DNA of 64,000 nucleotides from Rhodococcus sp. 1168 (GTDB lineage Bacteria > Actinomycetota > Actinomycetes > Mycobacteriales > Mycobacteriaceae): the NCBI RefSeq assembly GCF_002091955.1, contig NZ_MKKY01000020.1, forward strand, positions 1 to 64,000. Reading direction: 5' to 3'. Positions 54,994 through 64,000 of the stretch are shown piece by piece. The notes beneath the pieces are model-generated. The model made no database searches and was not told the origin of the DNA. It saw nothing but the letters and a program-made list of their open reading frames with translations. The first letter of the stretch is position 1, and each line of letters begins with the position of its first letter. The translations under genes and the position numbers were made by a program.

Positions 54994-55623
54994 TCATTTG
55001 CCCCCCAATTGCGGCGCAGCCTCCAGATTGGTCAACCCGTTCCAACACAAGTTGACAACGTGAGCCGCAACAACTTCTTTCGAAGGTTCTCGGACGTCGA
55101 GCCACCACTGCGCCGTCATCGAGACCATCCCGACCAGTGCTTGCGCATACAAGGGAGCAAACCCGGCGTCGAACCCGCGCCGCGTGAAATCCCCGGCCAG
55201 GATGTGGCCTACCTGAGAGACGGCATCGTTCAACAATGAGGAGTACTTGCCATCAGCGACCGCAGCGACCGGCGAGTCCCTAACCAAGATCCGGAAGCCG
55301 TCCGTGCGTTCCTCCACATAGGTCAGCAGGGCAAGCGCGACTCGCTCGACGCGAACTCGAGAGCGATTCTGTTCGAGCGAGGACGTGATCATCTGCAGCA
55401 GCGTCGACATCTCCCGATCGACGATCACCGCATACAGGCCCTCTTTCCCGCCGAAGTGCTCGTACACGACAGGCTTGGACACGTGTGCCCGACCTGCGAT
55501 TTCTTCCACCGACGTCGCCTCGTACCCGCGCTCGGCGAAAAGAGACCTCCCGATCTCGATCAACTGCTCACGTCGCTGCGTCCCCGTCATACGGACGCGC
55601 GTTACCCGCTCGGGTTCGGACAA
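54994..55623 (-). CDS. TetR-family transcriptional regulator (Rv1019-like)
   Basis: A 209-aa regulator. TTG 55623 is chosen because GGGAGG lies five bases upstream; ATG 55590 is an alternative. The HTH (TSVEEIAGRAHVSKPVVYEHFGGKEGLYAVIVDRE) is classical TetR, and the C-terminal domain contains MVSMTAQWWLDVREPSKEVVAAHVVNLCWNGL. By position between mfd and glmU it corresponds to M. tuberculosis Rv1019. Targets are not visible. Confidence 0.9.
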   Translation of the reverse strand: MSEPERVTRVRMTGTQRREQLIEIGRSLFAERGYEATSVEEIAGRAHVSKPVVYEHFGGKEGLYAVIVDREMSTLLQMITSSLEQNRSRVRVERVALALLTYVEERTDGFRILVRDSPVAAVADGKYSSLLNDAVSQVGHILAGDFTRRGFDAGFAPLYAQALVGMVSMTAQWWLDVREPSKEVVAAHVVNLCWNGLTNLEAAPQLGGK

Positions 55624-55816
55624 ACTGCCTCCCACCGAAATTCTTCGCTCGCTTGCTTGCAAGGAGCCTCGTCCGGCCAGCCTAGTGGTCAATTTTGGGC
55701 GCGGTTCGACTGGCAACTACCGTTCATGCGAGACTCGTTGCGCTCGGTGGAAGAACCGTGGCCGTCGACCTGATTCACAAAGGTCTTCAGTCTTCGGAGA
55801 AACCGCTGGTCCACGA

Positions 55817-55887
55817 TCCGCCGTGGTGTAATGGCAGCACCTCTGATTTTGGTTCAGATAGTTCAGGTTCGAGTCCTGGCGGCGGAG
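55817..55887 (+). tRNA. tRNA-Gln (anticodon UUG)
   Basis: 71 bases. Acceptor stem TCCGCCG/CGGCGGA, discriminator G, anticodon stem TCTGA/TCAGA with loop TTTTGGT (anticodon TTG), and T arm CAGG-TTCGAGT-CCTG. No encoded CCA. It lies immediately upstream of glmU, as in related genomes. Confidence 0.95.
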
Positions 55888-55937
55888 CGAGAAGAATTTC
55901 TGTCGAGAAAGTAACCAGCAATTCGCGAGGAGCTCAG

Positions 55938-57422
55938 TTGCCGTTGCACACCGCCGTGGTCGTTCTCGCAGCGGGAGCAGGCACCCGGATGCGGTCCAAG
56001 ACTCCCAAAGTCCTCCACCCCCTCGCCGGCCGCACGATGCTTGCCCATGCTCTGCATGCCGCTGCCGATCTAGGGCCCGACTACCTGGTCACCGTTGTCG
56101 GGCACGATCGTGAGCGGGTTACGGAATCGGTCGACGAGTTGAGTGTCCAGCTCGGACGCACCATCTCCACCTCCGTTCAGGACGAACAACTCGGTACCGG
56201 CCACGCAGTGCAGTGCGGCTTACGTTCACTACCGGACGACTTCGAGGGCACCATCCTCGTCACAGCTGCCGACGTGCCCCTGCTCGACGGCCACACCCTC
56301 AAAGCGTTGCTCGACGAGCACCTGAGCGCACCCAAACCTGCCGCGGCGACGGTCCTGACATTCGTGCCCTCCGACGCCAACGGGTACGGCCGAATCGTAC
56401 GTACCGAAGACGGTGAAATAGCCGAAATCGTCGAGCATGCCGACGCGAGTCCGGCACAGATCAGAATCGACGAGGTCAATTCCGGGATCTATGCGTTCGA
56501 TGCCGTCGCACTGCGGACTGCACTGGGCAAGCTGAGCACCCAGAACGCTCAGCACGAGCTGTACCTGACGGACGTGGTCAAGATCAGCAAGAGCAGCGAC
56601 CTGGCGGTCTACGGCACTCAGCTCGCCGATCCGGACCTGGTTCTGGGTGTCAACGACCGAGTTCAGCTCGCCCGCATCACCGCAATCTTCAATCGTCACA
56701 TCATCGAGCGACACATGCGCGCGGGTGTCACCGTCGTCGATCCCGCCACTACCTGGATCGACGTCGATGTCACTCTCGGGGCAGATGTCCGTCTCGAACC
56801 CGGCGTTCAGTTACTGGGAAGCACTCACATCGGCGAGGACACCGTCATCGGACCCGACACCACGCTCCGCGACGTCGTCGTCGGCGAGCGCGCGTCGGTG
56901 GTACGCACCCAAGCCGATCTCGCAACCATCGGCTCCGGTGCCACTGTCGGCCCGTTCGCGTACTTACGTCCAGGGTCCGACATCGGGAACGGCGCCAAGG
57001 TGGGAACCTTCGTCGAAACCAAGAATTCGACAATCGGAAACCACTCGAAGGTGCCGCACCTGACCTACGTCGGCGACGCGACCATCGGTGAGTACTCCAA
57101 CATCGGCGCGTCGAGCGTTTTCGTGAACTACGACGGCGTCGACAAGAACCGCACCATCGTCGGTTCGCACGTCCGGACTGGGTCGGACAACATGTTCGTC
57201 GCCCCGGTCCGAGTAGGCGACGGGGCCTACACCGGAGCCGGAACGGTGCTCCGACACGATGTACCCCCGGGGGCGCTCGCCGTCTCCGCGGGTTCCCAGC
57301 GCAACATCGAGGGCTGGGTCGAAAAGAAACGGCCAGGAACGGCGGCGGCGGAAGCTGCGGTTCGGGCTGTGGCTGCCAAGTCGACAAACGCGCACGAATC
57401 AAAGGATGGCGAACAGCAGTGA
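55938..57422 (+). CDS. glmU: Bifunctional GlmU (UDP-GlcNAc pyrophosphorylase / GlcN-1-P acetyltransferase)
   Basis: A 494-aa enzyme making UDP-N-acetylglucosamine for peptidoglycan and the arabinogalactan linker. The N-terminal uridyltransferase has [22 protein letters not shown] (about residues 10-31). The C-terminal left-handed beta-helix (about 260-460) shows hexad repeats and the acetyltransferase residues in [19 protein letters not shown] and [12 protein letters not shown]. The TTG start is fixed by AGGAG five bases upstream. The stop overlaps the prs GTG (GTGA), linking two nucleotide-sugar precursor genes. Confidence 0.96.
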   Translation: MPLHTAVVVLAAGAGTRMRSKTPKVLHPLAGRTMLAHALHAAADLGPDYLVTVVGHDRERVTESVDELSVQLGRTISTSVQDEQLGTGHAVQCGLRSLPDDFEGTILVTAADVPLLDGHTLKALLDEHLSAPKPAAATVLTFVPSDANGYGRIVRTEDGEIAEIVEHADASPAQIRIDEVNSGIYAFDAVALRTALGKLSTQNAQHELYLTDVVKISKSSDLAVYGTQLADPDLVLGVNDRVQLARITAIFNRHIIERHMRAGVTVVDPATTWIDVDVTLGADVRLEPGVQLLGSTHIGEDTVIGPDTTLRDVVVGERASVVRTQADLATIGSGATVGPFAYLRPGSDIGNGAKVGTFVETKNSTIGNHSKVPHLTYVGDATIGEYSNIGASSVFVNYDGVDKNRTIVGSHVRTGSDNMFVAPVRVGDGAYTGAGTVLRHDVPPGALAVSAGSQRNIEGWVEKKRPGTAAAEAAVRAVAAKSTNAHESKDGEQQ

Positions 57423-58402
57423 CCACCCCCAATTGGATCGACAACCAGAAGAACCTCATGCTCTTCTCGGGTCGTGCACATCCAGAGCTTGCCGAGCAGG
57501 TGGCGAAGGAGCTGGGAATCGGCCTGACCCCGCAGACCGCACGCGACTTCGCCAACGGGGAGATTTTCGTTCGCTTCGAGGAATCCGTCCGCGGATCCGA
57601 CGCCTTCGTTCTGCAGAGTCACCCGTTCCCGCTCAACACCTGGCTGATGGAGCAGTTGATCATGATCGACGCGCTCAAGCGCGGATCGGCCAAGCGCATC
57701 ACCGCAATTCTGCCGTTCTACCCGTACGCCCGTCAGGACAAGAAGCACCGCGGACGCGAGCCGATCTCGGCGCGTCTGGTGGCCGACCTACTCAAGACCG
57801 CCGGCGCCGATCGCATCATCACGGTCGATCTGCACACCGATCAGATTCAAGGCTTCTTCGATGGCCCCGTCGACCACATGCACGCGCACAGCCAGTTGGC
57901 CGAGCACATCCGAAGCAAGTACAGCCTCGAACACATCACCGTCGTCTCCCCTGACTCGGGGCGCGTTCGCGTCGCCGAGAAGTGGGCCGACAGCTTCGGC
58001 GGCGGACCGCTGGCCTTCATTCACAAGACACGCGACCCCTTGGTGCCCAACCAGGTCAAGTCGAACCGCGTCGTCGGAGACGTCGAAGGACGCACCTGCA
58101 TCCTGATCGACGACATGATCGACACCGGCGGAACGATCGCCGGTGCGGTGAAGGTGCTCAAGGAAGCCGGAGCCGGTGACGTCGTCATCGCAGCCACCCA
58201 CGGCGTCCTCAGCAGCCCTGCCGCCGAACGTCTCGCAGAATGCGGGGCAAAGGAAGTTGTCGTCACCAACACCCTCCCGATCAGCGAAGACAAGCGCTTC
58301 GACACGCTCACCGTGCTGTCCATCGCTCCGCTGCTTGCTCGCACCATCCACGAGGTCTTCGAAAACGGTTCGGTGACAAGCCTCTTCAACGGCGTCGCTT
58401 AG
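57419..58402 (+). CDS. prs: Ribose-phosphate pyrophosphokinase
   Basis: A 327-aa PRPP synthase. [19 protein letters not shown], the flexible loop [23 protein letters not shown], the metal-binding [13 protein letters not shown] and the PRPP loop [17 protein letters not shown] (about residues 219-235) are conserved. It supplies PRPP for purines, pyrimidines, His, Trp, NAD and decaprenyl-phosphoribose. Co-translated with glmU through a GTGA overlap. Confidence 0.97.
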   Translation: MTTPNWIDNQKNLMLFSGRAHPELAEQVAKELGIGLTPQTARDFANGEIFVRFEESVRGSDAFVLQSHPFPLNTWLMEQLIMIDALKRGSAKRITAILPFYPYARQDKKHRGREPISARLVADLLKTAGADRIITVDLHTDQIQGFFDGPVDHMHAHSQLAEHIRSKYSLEHITVVSPDSGRVRVAEKWADSFGGGPLAFIHKTRDPLVPNQVKSNRVVGDVEGRTCILIDDMIDTGGTIAGAVKVLKEAGAGDVVIAATHGVLSSPAAERLAECGAKEVVVTNTLPISEDKRFDTLTVLSIAPLLARTIHEVFENGSVTSLFNGVA

Positions 58403-58561
58403 CACCCAGCACTATTTGGTTGTTCGCAGGCTCAGTTTCTTTACACCCGCTCCGCCATCTCTCCCCACTGCATGAACTTGGTCACTAGCAGGTTCGAAAA
58501 CCGCAGTTCGACAGGGAGGGGTGTGCGGGGCGGGTTTCGTTGTAACCTAGGATGACTCGTC

Positions 58562-59200
58562 GTGATCGACGCACAAACTATGGACAGCCCGACCGCAACT
58601 TCTACCGTCCGAATCGCCCGCTGGACTCCGGGCGCGTGCGTGTGGTGTGGGAGCACCGATTCGATCGAAATGTATCGAAACGAGCCACGCTGCGGCCAAT
58701 GCCGCGAACACGAAGCCATCATCGACGAGGCCAAGCACTTCATCGGAATGTATGGTTTGCGCCCCCTCGGCGGCACCCTCGCGTCCGAAGACGAGGAAGA
58801 GCGCGAGTACCGCGTCACCGCACGCGACGCACGCGAGGTTCTCAATCGCATCCGCCTCGAGAAGCTTCCCGATCCTGCCGCCGTGCGCAAAGCATTGCGT
58901 CCGAGGGCAGCTGCCGCAGTTGCCGCAGCGCCGACGTCGGCGTCGGCGTCGGCGTCTGCATCAGGAAAAGCAGCTCCCAAGAAATCCCAGGCAGGTGTGA
59001 CCAGTGTCGACCTGATCGAACTTCAGTCACGTGGACAGAAGCTCCTCGAGCAGTTGGCGAGCATCGACGAAAAGATCGCCGCACTCGACGGCAGCTCCGG
59101 ATTGCCGGCCCGTGCGCGGCTCAAGGACCTCAACAGTCAGCGCACGAGCGTGATGGGCACACTGGGCGCCCTCGAAAAGGCTCGTCGCCGTACCAGCTGA
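58562..59200 (+). CDS. Hypothetical zinc-ribbon protein with Ala/Ser repeat and coiled coil
   Basis: A 212-aa protein I cannot assign to a named family. CVWCGS-x14-CGQC (about residues 27-48) forms a four-cysteine zinc-ribbon-like motif. A charged middle (ASEDEEEREYRVTARDAREVLNRI) leads to an Ala/Ser linker ASASASASA encoded by a short GTCGGC repeat (about 58935-58966). The C-terminus (about 150-212) is a likely coiled coil. GTG 58562 has AGGA nine bases upstream; ATG 58580 is possible. Alone on its strand, convergent with the SOUL gene. Confidence 0.7.
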   Translation: MIDAQTMDSPTATSTVRIARWTPGACVWCGSTDSIEMYRNEPRCGQCREHEAIIDEAKHFIGMYGLRPLGGTLASEDEEEREYRVTARDAREVLNRIRLEKLPDPAAVRKALRPRAAAAVAAAPTSASASASASGKAAPKKSQAGVTSVDLIELQSRGQKLLEQLASIDEKIAALDGSSGLPARARLKDLNSQRTSVMGTLGALEKARRRTS

Positions 59201-59207
59201 CTCCACT

Positions 59208-59246
59208 CCCTCCTCACACCGAAGCACGTGTGTTCCGAGGGGAGGG
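59208..59246. terminator. Interrupted hairpin between convergent genes
   Basis: CCCTCC (59208-59213) pairs with GGAGGG (59241-59246), and CACAC (59215-59219) with GTGTG (59228-59232). It sits between the convergent zinc-ribbon and SOUL genes. There is no U-tract, so support is weak. Confidence 0.3.
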
Positions 59247-59300
59247 TGGTTCTGGTCGGCTACGGAGTGCGCTGGCGTGCCGGTACACCTGAGTCGACGC

Positions 59301-59936
59301 TCAGGAACCTTCGGGCACCGACACGACAACCTCGTTGCGACGCCGGAATGCCAGCGTCCAGGGCGGATCGTAGAACCACATCATCGGCTCACTCGACATC
59401 TCGATACTGTTGGCGTGCAACACTTCTGACAATTTTTCCATCTGCGGCTCAACGTTGCCTCGGGCGCGGCTACCGCTGAAGCGCAGCACGGCGACTGTCT
59501 CCGCCGAAACCTCGACCAACTTCACGCGGTCGTCGTTGGGCGTTGGCAACGTCTCCATCGACCATGAGGACGGCATGAAGAACCGGATTACCCATTTGTC
59601 GCCGTCGGCGGTGCTCGACACCGGCGCCGTCATCGCGATTCGCTGGGAGTCAGCGGACGATTGACTGACAGGCGCTGTCATGGCGACCTTCTGTGAGCCC
59701 GTATTGCCACCGAAGATGTACCCGGCGAGGCGCCGAAACCCGTCCCGGCGTGCTTGTTCTTCATCCGCGTCAACCGTGGTCTGTGCGGCAATTCGCGGTT
59801 CATAGCGACGAATCTCCACCATGTCGGTCAACCGCCGACTGGTATAGGCAGGTTCCTCGGTGCCAATGCGAACACCGACGATGCCCAAGGCTGACTTGGC
59901 CACCTGGCCGATCGTGGACACAATTTTGTTCGGCAT
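59301..59936 (-). CDS. SOUL-family heme-binding protein
   Basis: A 211-aa SOUL/HBP domain protein. EEPAYTSRRLTDMVEIRRYEPRIAAQTTV (about residues 27-55), FRRLAGYIFGGNTGSQKVAMTAPVSQ, and the second AMTAPV repeat are family hallmarks. RFFMPSSWSMETLPTPND and the C-terminal WFYDPPWTLAFRRRNEV complete it. The family binds heme or porphyrins; the bacterial role is unclear. It lies 95 bases downstream of egtD on the same strand, which is suggestive of redox context but not proof of an operon. Confidence 0.9.
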   Translation of the reverse strand: MPNKIVSTIGQVAKSALGIVGVRIGTEEPAYTSRRLTDMVEIRRYEPRIAAQTTVDADEEQARRDGFRRLAGYIFGGNTGSQKVAMTAPVSQSSADSQRIAMTAPVSSTADGDKWVIRFFMPSSWSMETLPTPNDDRVKLVEVSAETVAVLRFSGSRARGNVEPQMEKLSEVLHANSIEMSSEPMMWFYDPPWTLAFRRRNEVVVSVPEGS

Positions 59937-60031
59937 CGTCTCGTCCGATCTTTTATCGCGTGGTACCTACTCTCATTCCTACCAGCGCCGGCCACGGGCG
60001 GTCGGGACGAGCGATGCGGGCAGGAAAAGGA

Positions 60032-61006
60032 TCAGCGGCCGCGACGAGCAAGGATCAGCGCGAATCGTTCCTGCGGGTCCGTCCAGAACTGGTCGACACC
60101 GAACCCGGCGTCGGCAAGCTCCGCGGTGATCCCTTCTCTGCGGAACTTGGCAGAGATCTCGGTGCGCACCTCTTCGCCCTCGGCGAATTCGATATCGAGG
60201 TCGAGGTCTCCGATGGCAACCTGCTGAGCGGATCGTGCGCGCAACCTCATTTCGATCCACTCGTTGTCTGCATCCCACACGGCAACATGATCGAACTGAG
60301 AGCGATCGAAATTCGCCCCTAGCCGATCGTTGAGTACCGACAGCACGTTGACGTTGAACTCTGCCGTCACACCGGCTGCGTCGTCGTATGCCGGGATCAG
60401 AACGTCCGGGTCGATGACCAGACCCACTCCGAGGACGAGGAATTCGTCGGGAATCAGTGCGCCGGCGATGTCGGACAGGAACCCCGCGCGCTCCTCGGGA
60501 ATCAAATTGCCGAGCGTGCCGCCGAGGAAAGCGATGGTTCTCCGCCCGTCGGCGGGCAGATTCTGCAAGGTGTCAGTGAAGTCGCTGACGATCCCATGGA
60601 CTTCGAGCGCAGGAAACTCGTGCGAAATCTGCTCGATTGCGCCGGACAACGCCGACGGCGAGACATCCTGTGGAACGTACTTTGCAAGCGAACCGTGTTT
60701 GATTCCGGCCTCGATCAGCAATCGAGTTTTCTCCGAAGAACCGGAACCGAGTTCGACGAGGATCGCCGCGTCGGTGCGCTCGGCGATGTCGTAGGCATGC
60801 GCCTCGATGAGTGCCCGCTCGGTTCGAGTTGGGTAGTACTCGGGCAACTCGGTGATCCGCTCGAACAATTCACTGCCAGTAGCGTCATAGAACCACTTGG
60901 GCGACAGCCACTTCGGCGATGCAGTCAGACCCTGCCTCACGTCCGATCGCAGGTCCTCCAGTAGCCGTTCCGGCGAAATATGGACATCCAATGCACTGTC
61001 TGACAC
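60032..61006 (-). CDS. egtD: L-histidine N-alpha-methyltransferase EgtD
   Basis: A 324-aa SAM-dependent enzyme trimethylating histidine to hercynine. LRSDVRQGLTASPKWLSPKWFYDATGSELFERIT (about residues 18-51), the SAM site ILVELGSGSSEKTRLLI (about 81-97), and FLGGTLGNLIPEERAGFL are conserved. GTG start with GAAGGAG seven bases upstream. It is 12 bases after egtC, in the egtABCD order. Ergothioneine is the actinobacterial histidine-betaine thiol that buffers redox stress. Confidence 0.95.
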   Translation of the reverse strand: MSDSALDVHISPERLLEDLRSDVRQGLTASPKWLSPKWFYDATGSELFERITELPEYYPTRTERALIEAHAYDIAERTDAAILVELGSGSSEKTRLLIEAGIKHGSLAKYVPQDVSPSALSGAIEQISHEFPALEVHGIVSDFTDTLQNLPADGRRTIAFLGGTLGNLIPEERAGFLSDIAGALIPDEFLVLGVGLVIDPDVLIPAYDDAAGVTAEFNVNVLSVLNDRLGANFDRSQFDHVAVWDADNEWIEMRLRARSAQQVAIGDLDLDIEFAEGEEVRTEISAKFRREGITAELADAGFGVDQFWTDPQERFALILARRGR

Positions 61007-61018
61007 GAAAAAGCTCCT

Positions 61019-61753
61019 TCAATCGAGGTCGGTGACATCGAGGTAACCGGGCCGGGCCACCACAAGCTGGTGATCCGCAATCGGTTCCCAGGACAAATCG
61101 TCGTCCAGCGGTTCGGACGCGAGGGTGATCGCGTCTTCGCCTCGTAGCGCGGACAACGAGTGATAGACGGTCGTGGCATAGAGCGTCTGCCCGTCGGAGA
61201 GCAGAAGATTCAGTCGTGAACTCGGCGATACGGATTCGACGCGGTTCACCAGGATGCGCAACGCCTTGTCCGGTTCGTGTTCACGAAGAAGGTTCGCCAA
61301 GATGACCCACAATGCTGCTGAATCCGTTGGTGCCGACAGTCGCAGGAGGTCCGTCAACGGGACTTGCTCGGCGAGGTCTGTCATCACCTCCGGCCAACCG
61401 AATACGACGCCGTTGTGACTGAAAGCCCAGGTGCCGTCGGTGAACGGGGCACATGCACTGCGCTCCACCGGCATTCCGACGGTAGCCGAGCGCACCGCAG
61501 CGACGATTGCCGTCGACTGTGCGGCTACGAGGACGTCGTCGACAGCTGGGTCCGACCAGATCGGCATCGGATTTCGGTAGCTGCGCACGGTATCCGCATC
61601 CCACCACGCGGCACCGAAGCCGTCGGCATTGATGGTGCCCCCGCCCCGCATGTCCTTTGGCGCCCACGATTGAACGCGCAGCGAATTGCCACCCGCCGTC
61701 ACAGCGTCGGCGACGCTGCGCTGCGGGCCGAGGTAACCGAGATGACGGCACAT
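61019..61753 (-). CDS. egtC: Ergothioneine amidohydrolase EgtC
   Basis: A 244-aa class II glutamine-amidotransferase-like enzyme. It starts MCRHLGYLGP, with the nucleophile Cys2 exposed after Met removal. RGGGTINADGFGAAWWD and WAFSHNGVVFGWPEVM are family motifs. It removes the gamma-glutamyl group from the EgtB product. Its ATG follows the egtB stop with no gap. Confidence 0.95.
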   Translation of the reverse strand: MCRHLGYLGPQRSVADAVTAGGNSLRVQSWAPKDMRGGGTINADGFGAAWWDADTVRSYRNPMPIWSDPAVDDVLVAAQSTAIVAAVRSATVGMPVERSACAPFTDGTWAFSHNGVVFGWPEVMTDLAEQVPLTDLLRLSAPTDSAALWVILANLLREHEPDKALRILVNRVESVSPSSRLNLLLSDGQTLYATTVYHSLSALRGEDAITLASEPLDDDLSWEPIADHQLVVARPGYLDVTDLD

Positions 61754-63058
61754 TCAGCGTGCCTCGACATCGCGTGCGCACCGAAAGCCTGCGAAGATCT
61801 GCCGACGAATCGGGTGGTCCCAATTCCGGAACGTGCCCCGGCACACGACCTCGTCGGTACCGAACGAACCTCCGCGCAACACCTTGTAGTCGCCGCGGAG
61901 AAACACCTCGGAGTATTCGGCATAAGGAAAGGGCTCGAAGCCCGGGTAGGGCTCGAGATCCGAGGACGTCCATTCCCACATGTCTCCGATGAGTTGCTGC
62001 ACACCCTGCGGTGTCGCCCCCGCTGGATAGGCCCCGATGTCGGCCGGTTCCAGATGCCGCTGACCCAAATTTGCGTGGGCTTCCGTCGGCTCTGCGTCGC
62101 CCCACGGGTACTTGCGGACCGAGCCGGTCGACGAGTCGAAACGCGCCGCTTTCTCCCACTCGGCCTCGGTCGGTAGGCGCTTGCCTGCCCAGCGCGCGTA
62201 TGCCTCGGCCTCGAAGAAGCCGACGTGAACCACAGGCTGGCTCGGCCGAATCGGAGCCGTGACACCGAATCGTCGACGCCACCACGCACCGCCTGCGTCA
62301 CGTTCCCAGAACATCGGCGCTCGGAGTCCCTCTGTGGTCCGGTGCGACCAACCGCGCTTGCTCCACAGATCTTCTCGGTCGTAACCACCGTCTTCGATGA
62401 AGTCCACATACCGACCGTTGGTGACCGGCGCGACGTCGAGGGCGAACGTGGGAACGAACACCGAGTGCGCAGGCCGTTCGATGTCGAGAGCCCACGGATC
62501 GAAAGTGGTGCCCATCGTGAACGGGCCGCCCTCGATCACGACCTCGCCGGCAGCTTCGACGGTAGGGGCGGGAGGCGCGGGCGCGGAGAGGACCGCGGGT
62601 CCGAGCCGTAGCTGGTGCGTGGCAAGCATGGTCTCGTCATGCTGCTGTTCATGTTGCGCAACCATGCCGAACGCGAACGCATCTCGCTCGAGCCTGCGCC
62701 CATCGAGAGGGCTGGACGCAAGAATGTCCCACACCTTCTCCCGCACGGTGCCGACATAGGCGCGAGCCTCATCCGGCGACAACAGAGGCAGCGACCGGCG
62801 ACTCGACCGCGAGTGCTTGAACGCGTCGTACAGCTCGTCGATGTCCTGGCGCACCGGATCTCGGCCGCCGACGTCGCGGACGAGCCACAACTCCTCCTGA
62901 TTGCCGATGTGCGCGAGATCCCACACCAGCGGGCTCATCAGTGGCGAGTGCTGCGCGGTCAGATCTGTTTCGTCGACGCTCTCGGTCAGCAGCGCACTCC
63001 GCGCACGACTACGCGTGAGTACAGTTTCGACTCGATCACGGAGCTGCTCGACCGTCAC
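61754..63058 (-). CDS. egtB: Hercynine oxygenase / sulfoxide synthase EgtB
   Basis: A 434-aa non-heme iron enzyme joining hercynine and gamma-glutamylcysteine. An N-terminal DinB-like domain has the iron ligand pattern HXXXHXE in MVAQHEQQHDETML (about residues 134-147) and an early His in LAHIGNQEEL. The C-terminal FGE-sulfatase domain shows ERPAHSVFVPTF, PVTNGRYVDFI, RWAGKRLPTEAEWEKAAR and LRGGSFGTD. GTG overlaps the egtA stop (GTGA). Confidence 0.95.
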   Translation of the reverse strand: MTVEQLRDRVETVLTRSRARSALLTESVDETDLTAQHSPLMSPLVWDLAHIGNQEELWLVRDVGGRDPVRQDIDELYDAFKHSRSSRRSLPLLSPDEARAYVGTVREKVWDILASSPLDGRRLERDAFAFGMVAQHEQQHDETMLATHQLRLGPAVLSAPAPPAPTVEAAGEVVIEGGPFTMGTTFDPWALDIERPAHSVFVPTFALDVAPVTNGRYVDFIEDGGYDREDLWSKRGWSHRTTEGLRAPMFWERDAGGAWWRRRFGVTAPIRPSQPVVHVGFFEAEAYARWAGKRLPTEAEWEKAARFDSSTGSVRKYPWGDAEPTEAHANLGQRHLEPADIGAYPAGATPQGVQQLIGDMWEWTSSDLEPYPGFEPFPYAEYSEVFLRGDYKVLRGGSFGTDEVVCRGTFRNWDHPIRRQIFAGFRCARDVEAR

Positions 63059-64000
63059 GACACCGTCTCCTTGCTCGTGGAATGGCCTGCGTTCATCGAA
63101 CGGGTTACTGCGTCTCCTGGTTCGGGTGACTCACCCCTGCGACATCGCTCCGAGGCCGCTGACAACAAGGCCGAGTGATCACCTCCCACGCTTGCCGACA
63201 ACCGCAGCAGCTCGACGGCGGTCTCGCGCAGGTCGGCATCCGCCAACCCGGACTGTGCGGCATCGATCCATCGGCCTGCAGTCCGGTGGGCGAGGGCGGT
63301 TGCTGCCTCGGTGACATTCGGAGTCGACAACAACGATTCGAACGCCGATGCCGGAACCACCCATTGGCCATCGGGTTGGGCGTCGAGGTAGCGAATCTCG
63401 AGGTGCCCGCAGGCGCGGACGTGCGGGAACAGCGTGGTCAAGTGGTAGTCGAGGTCAGCGGTAGTCGGCTGCCGCCCGGACAGTGCCGCGACATCTCCTG
63501 CAAGCCAATCCGAAAACGTCGCACCGAACGGTGCCTCCCAGCTCTCCCCTTCGCTGCGAATGCACAGCAGAGGGACGTCGAGCGCCCATCTCGCATAATC
63601 CGCCACGGGGTCGCCGGTGGCGGGCACCTCGGTGCGACTGTCATCGAGTTCGAGCCAGGTGCGCATGCGTTGCGAAGCCCAAGCGCCTTCCGGTGCGCCC
63701 CGGAGACGAGGCGAAGATGCGAACGCGGCAACGAATGCAGGTCCGATGGCCTCCAACATCTCCCACCGTGCAGCAACCTCGGCGCGATCGACCCCGGCGT
63801 CGACGCTGACCTGAGCTGCAGCGGTGTTGCACATCATCAGCTTCCCAAAAGGGCCGATGGTGGTGAAGCGATTCTCCATTGCGCAGTAGCGCGGCAGGAC
63901 CAGCACTCGGTGCGCCTCACGCTCGGTGTCTGCGGGTACCGATGCCATATAGATGCCGCCCGCTTCCATGACAGAAGTGACCAAACGAGAGTCCGAATCC
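63055..64000 (-). CDS. egtA: Glutamate-cysteine ligase EgtA, C-terminal part
   Basis: Cut by the window edge; the first gene of egtABCD continues beyond 64000. The visible 314 codons begin DSDSRLVTSVMEAGGIYMASV and include RFTTIGPFGKLMMCNTAAAQVSVDAG, FASSPRLRG and HLEIRYLDAQPDGQWVVP. These are typical of the actinobacterial GCS2-type ligases that supply gamma-glutamylcysteine for EgtB. A TTG near 63984 is internal, not the start. Confidence 0.93.
   Translation of the reverse strand, partial: DSDSRLVTSVMEAGGIYMASVPADTEREAHRVLVLPRYCAMENRFTTIGPFGKLMMCNTAAAQVSVDAGVDRAEVAARWEMLEAIGPAFVAAFASSPRLRGAPEGAWASQRMRTWLELDDSRTEVPATGDPVADYARWALDVPLLCIRSEGESWEAPFGATFSDWLAGDVAALSGRQPTTADLDYHLTTLFPHVRACGHLEIRYLDAQPDGQWVVPASAFESLLSTPNVTEAATALAHRTAGRWIDAAQSGLADADLRETAVELLRLSASVGGDHSALLSAASERCRRGESPEPGDAVTRSMNAGHSTSKETVS

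Overview
The window looks like a chromosomal segment of a mycolic-acid actinomycete, most likely a Rhodococcus. Coding density and GC content are high, with frequent GTG/TTG starts and many 1-4 base stop/start overlaps. The block prs-glmU-tRNA-TetR-mfd-mazG and lpqU-eno-ftsB-DUF501-ppx matches the Mycobacterium tuberculosis Rv1017c-Rv1026 order, here interrupted by an efeUOB iron operon. The ergothioneine genes egtABCD and the propionate genes prpDBC/prpR also fit this group. No insertion sequence, prophage or CRISPR array was found.

Layout. 1-660: arsenite exporter (Acr3) and ArsR. 660-1740: gene-poor stretch ending in a decayed PLP-enzyme gene. 1.8-9.5 kb: a Fur-family-controlled metallophore-type ABC importer with an MFS exporter on the minus strand, diverging from an AurF-like diiron protein, a ferredoxin/ferredoxin-NADP reductase fusion and a SnoaL-like protein. 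9.6-11 kb: a broken acyl-CoA desaturase and its reductase partner, joined by a deletion. 11.3-15.3 kb: a helical protein, then a translationally coupled envelope set (YihY/BrkB fused to a holin-like domain, DUF3618, DUF4235, NDH-2/SQR-like flavoprotein). 15.4-18.6 kb: a signalling group (STAS protein, PAS-PP2C phosphatase, RsbQ-like hydrolase, GAF-ANTAR regulator). 18.7-23 kb: pyridoxine/HMP kinase, a DUF2254 membrane protein and a KtrAB potassium system. 23.1-28.3 kb: methylcitrate cycle genes prpDBC with divergent prpR. 28.3-31.2 kb: a membrane protein coupled to a PF10118 protein, with a divergent TetR. 31.2-33.6 kb: a graveyard of four truncated or frameshifted genes.

33.6-41.1 kb: a catabolic cluster with an HMG-CoA-lyase-type enzyme, GntR regulator, CaiB CoA-transferase, HyuA/HyuB and an isochorismatase-fold amidohydrolase. 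Together these could open a cyclic imide or lactam, remove the amide, activate the acid as a CoA ester and cleave it; the substrate is unknown. 41.3-45.9 kb: tRNA-Leu and the conserved ppx-DUF501-ftsB-eno-lpqU block. 46-49.3 kb: efeUOB with two IdeR/DtxR-like boxes, then an unusual hairpin plus GC-rich tandem repeat. 49.5-59.2 kb: mazG, mfd, two TetR genes (one like gamma-butyrolactone receptors), tRNA-Gln, glmU, prs and a zinc-ribbon protein. 59.3-64 kb: a SOUL heme-binding protein and egtD, egtC, egtB, egtA (the last runs off the window).

One theme is metal and redox handling: arsenic, Fur-box and IdeR-box iron loci, diiron proteins, ferredoxin reductase, a DyP peroxidase, a SOUL protein and ergothioneine. 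The second is local gene decay at 1.2-1.7, 9.6-11 and 31.2-33.3 kb, which contrasts with the intact core blocks on either side.
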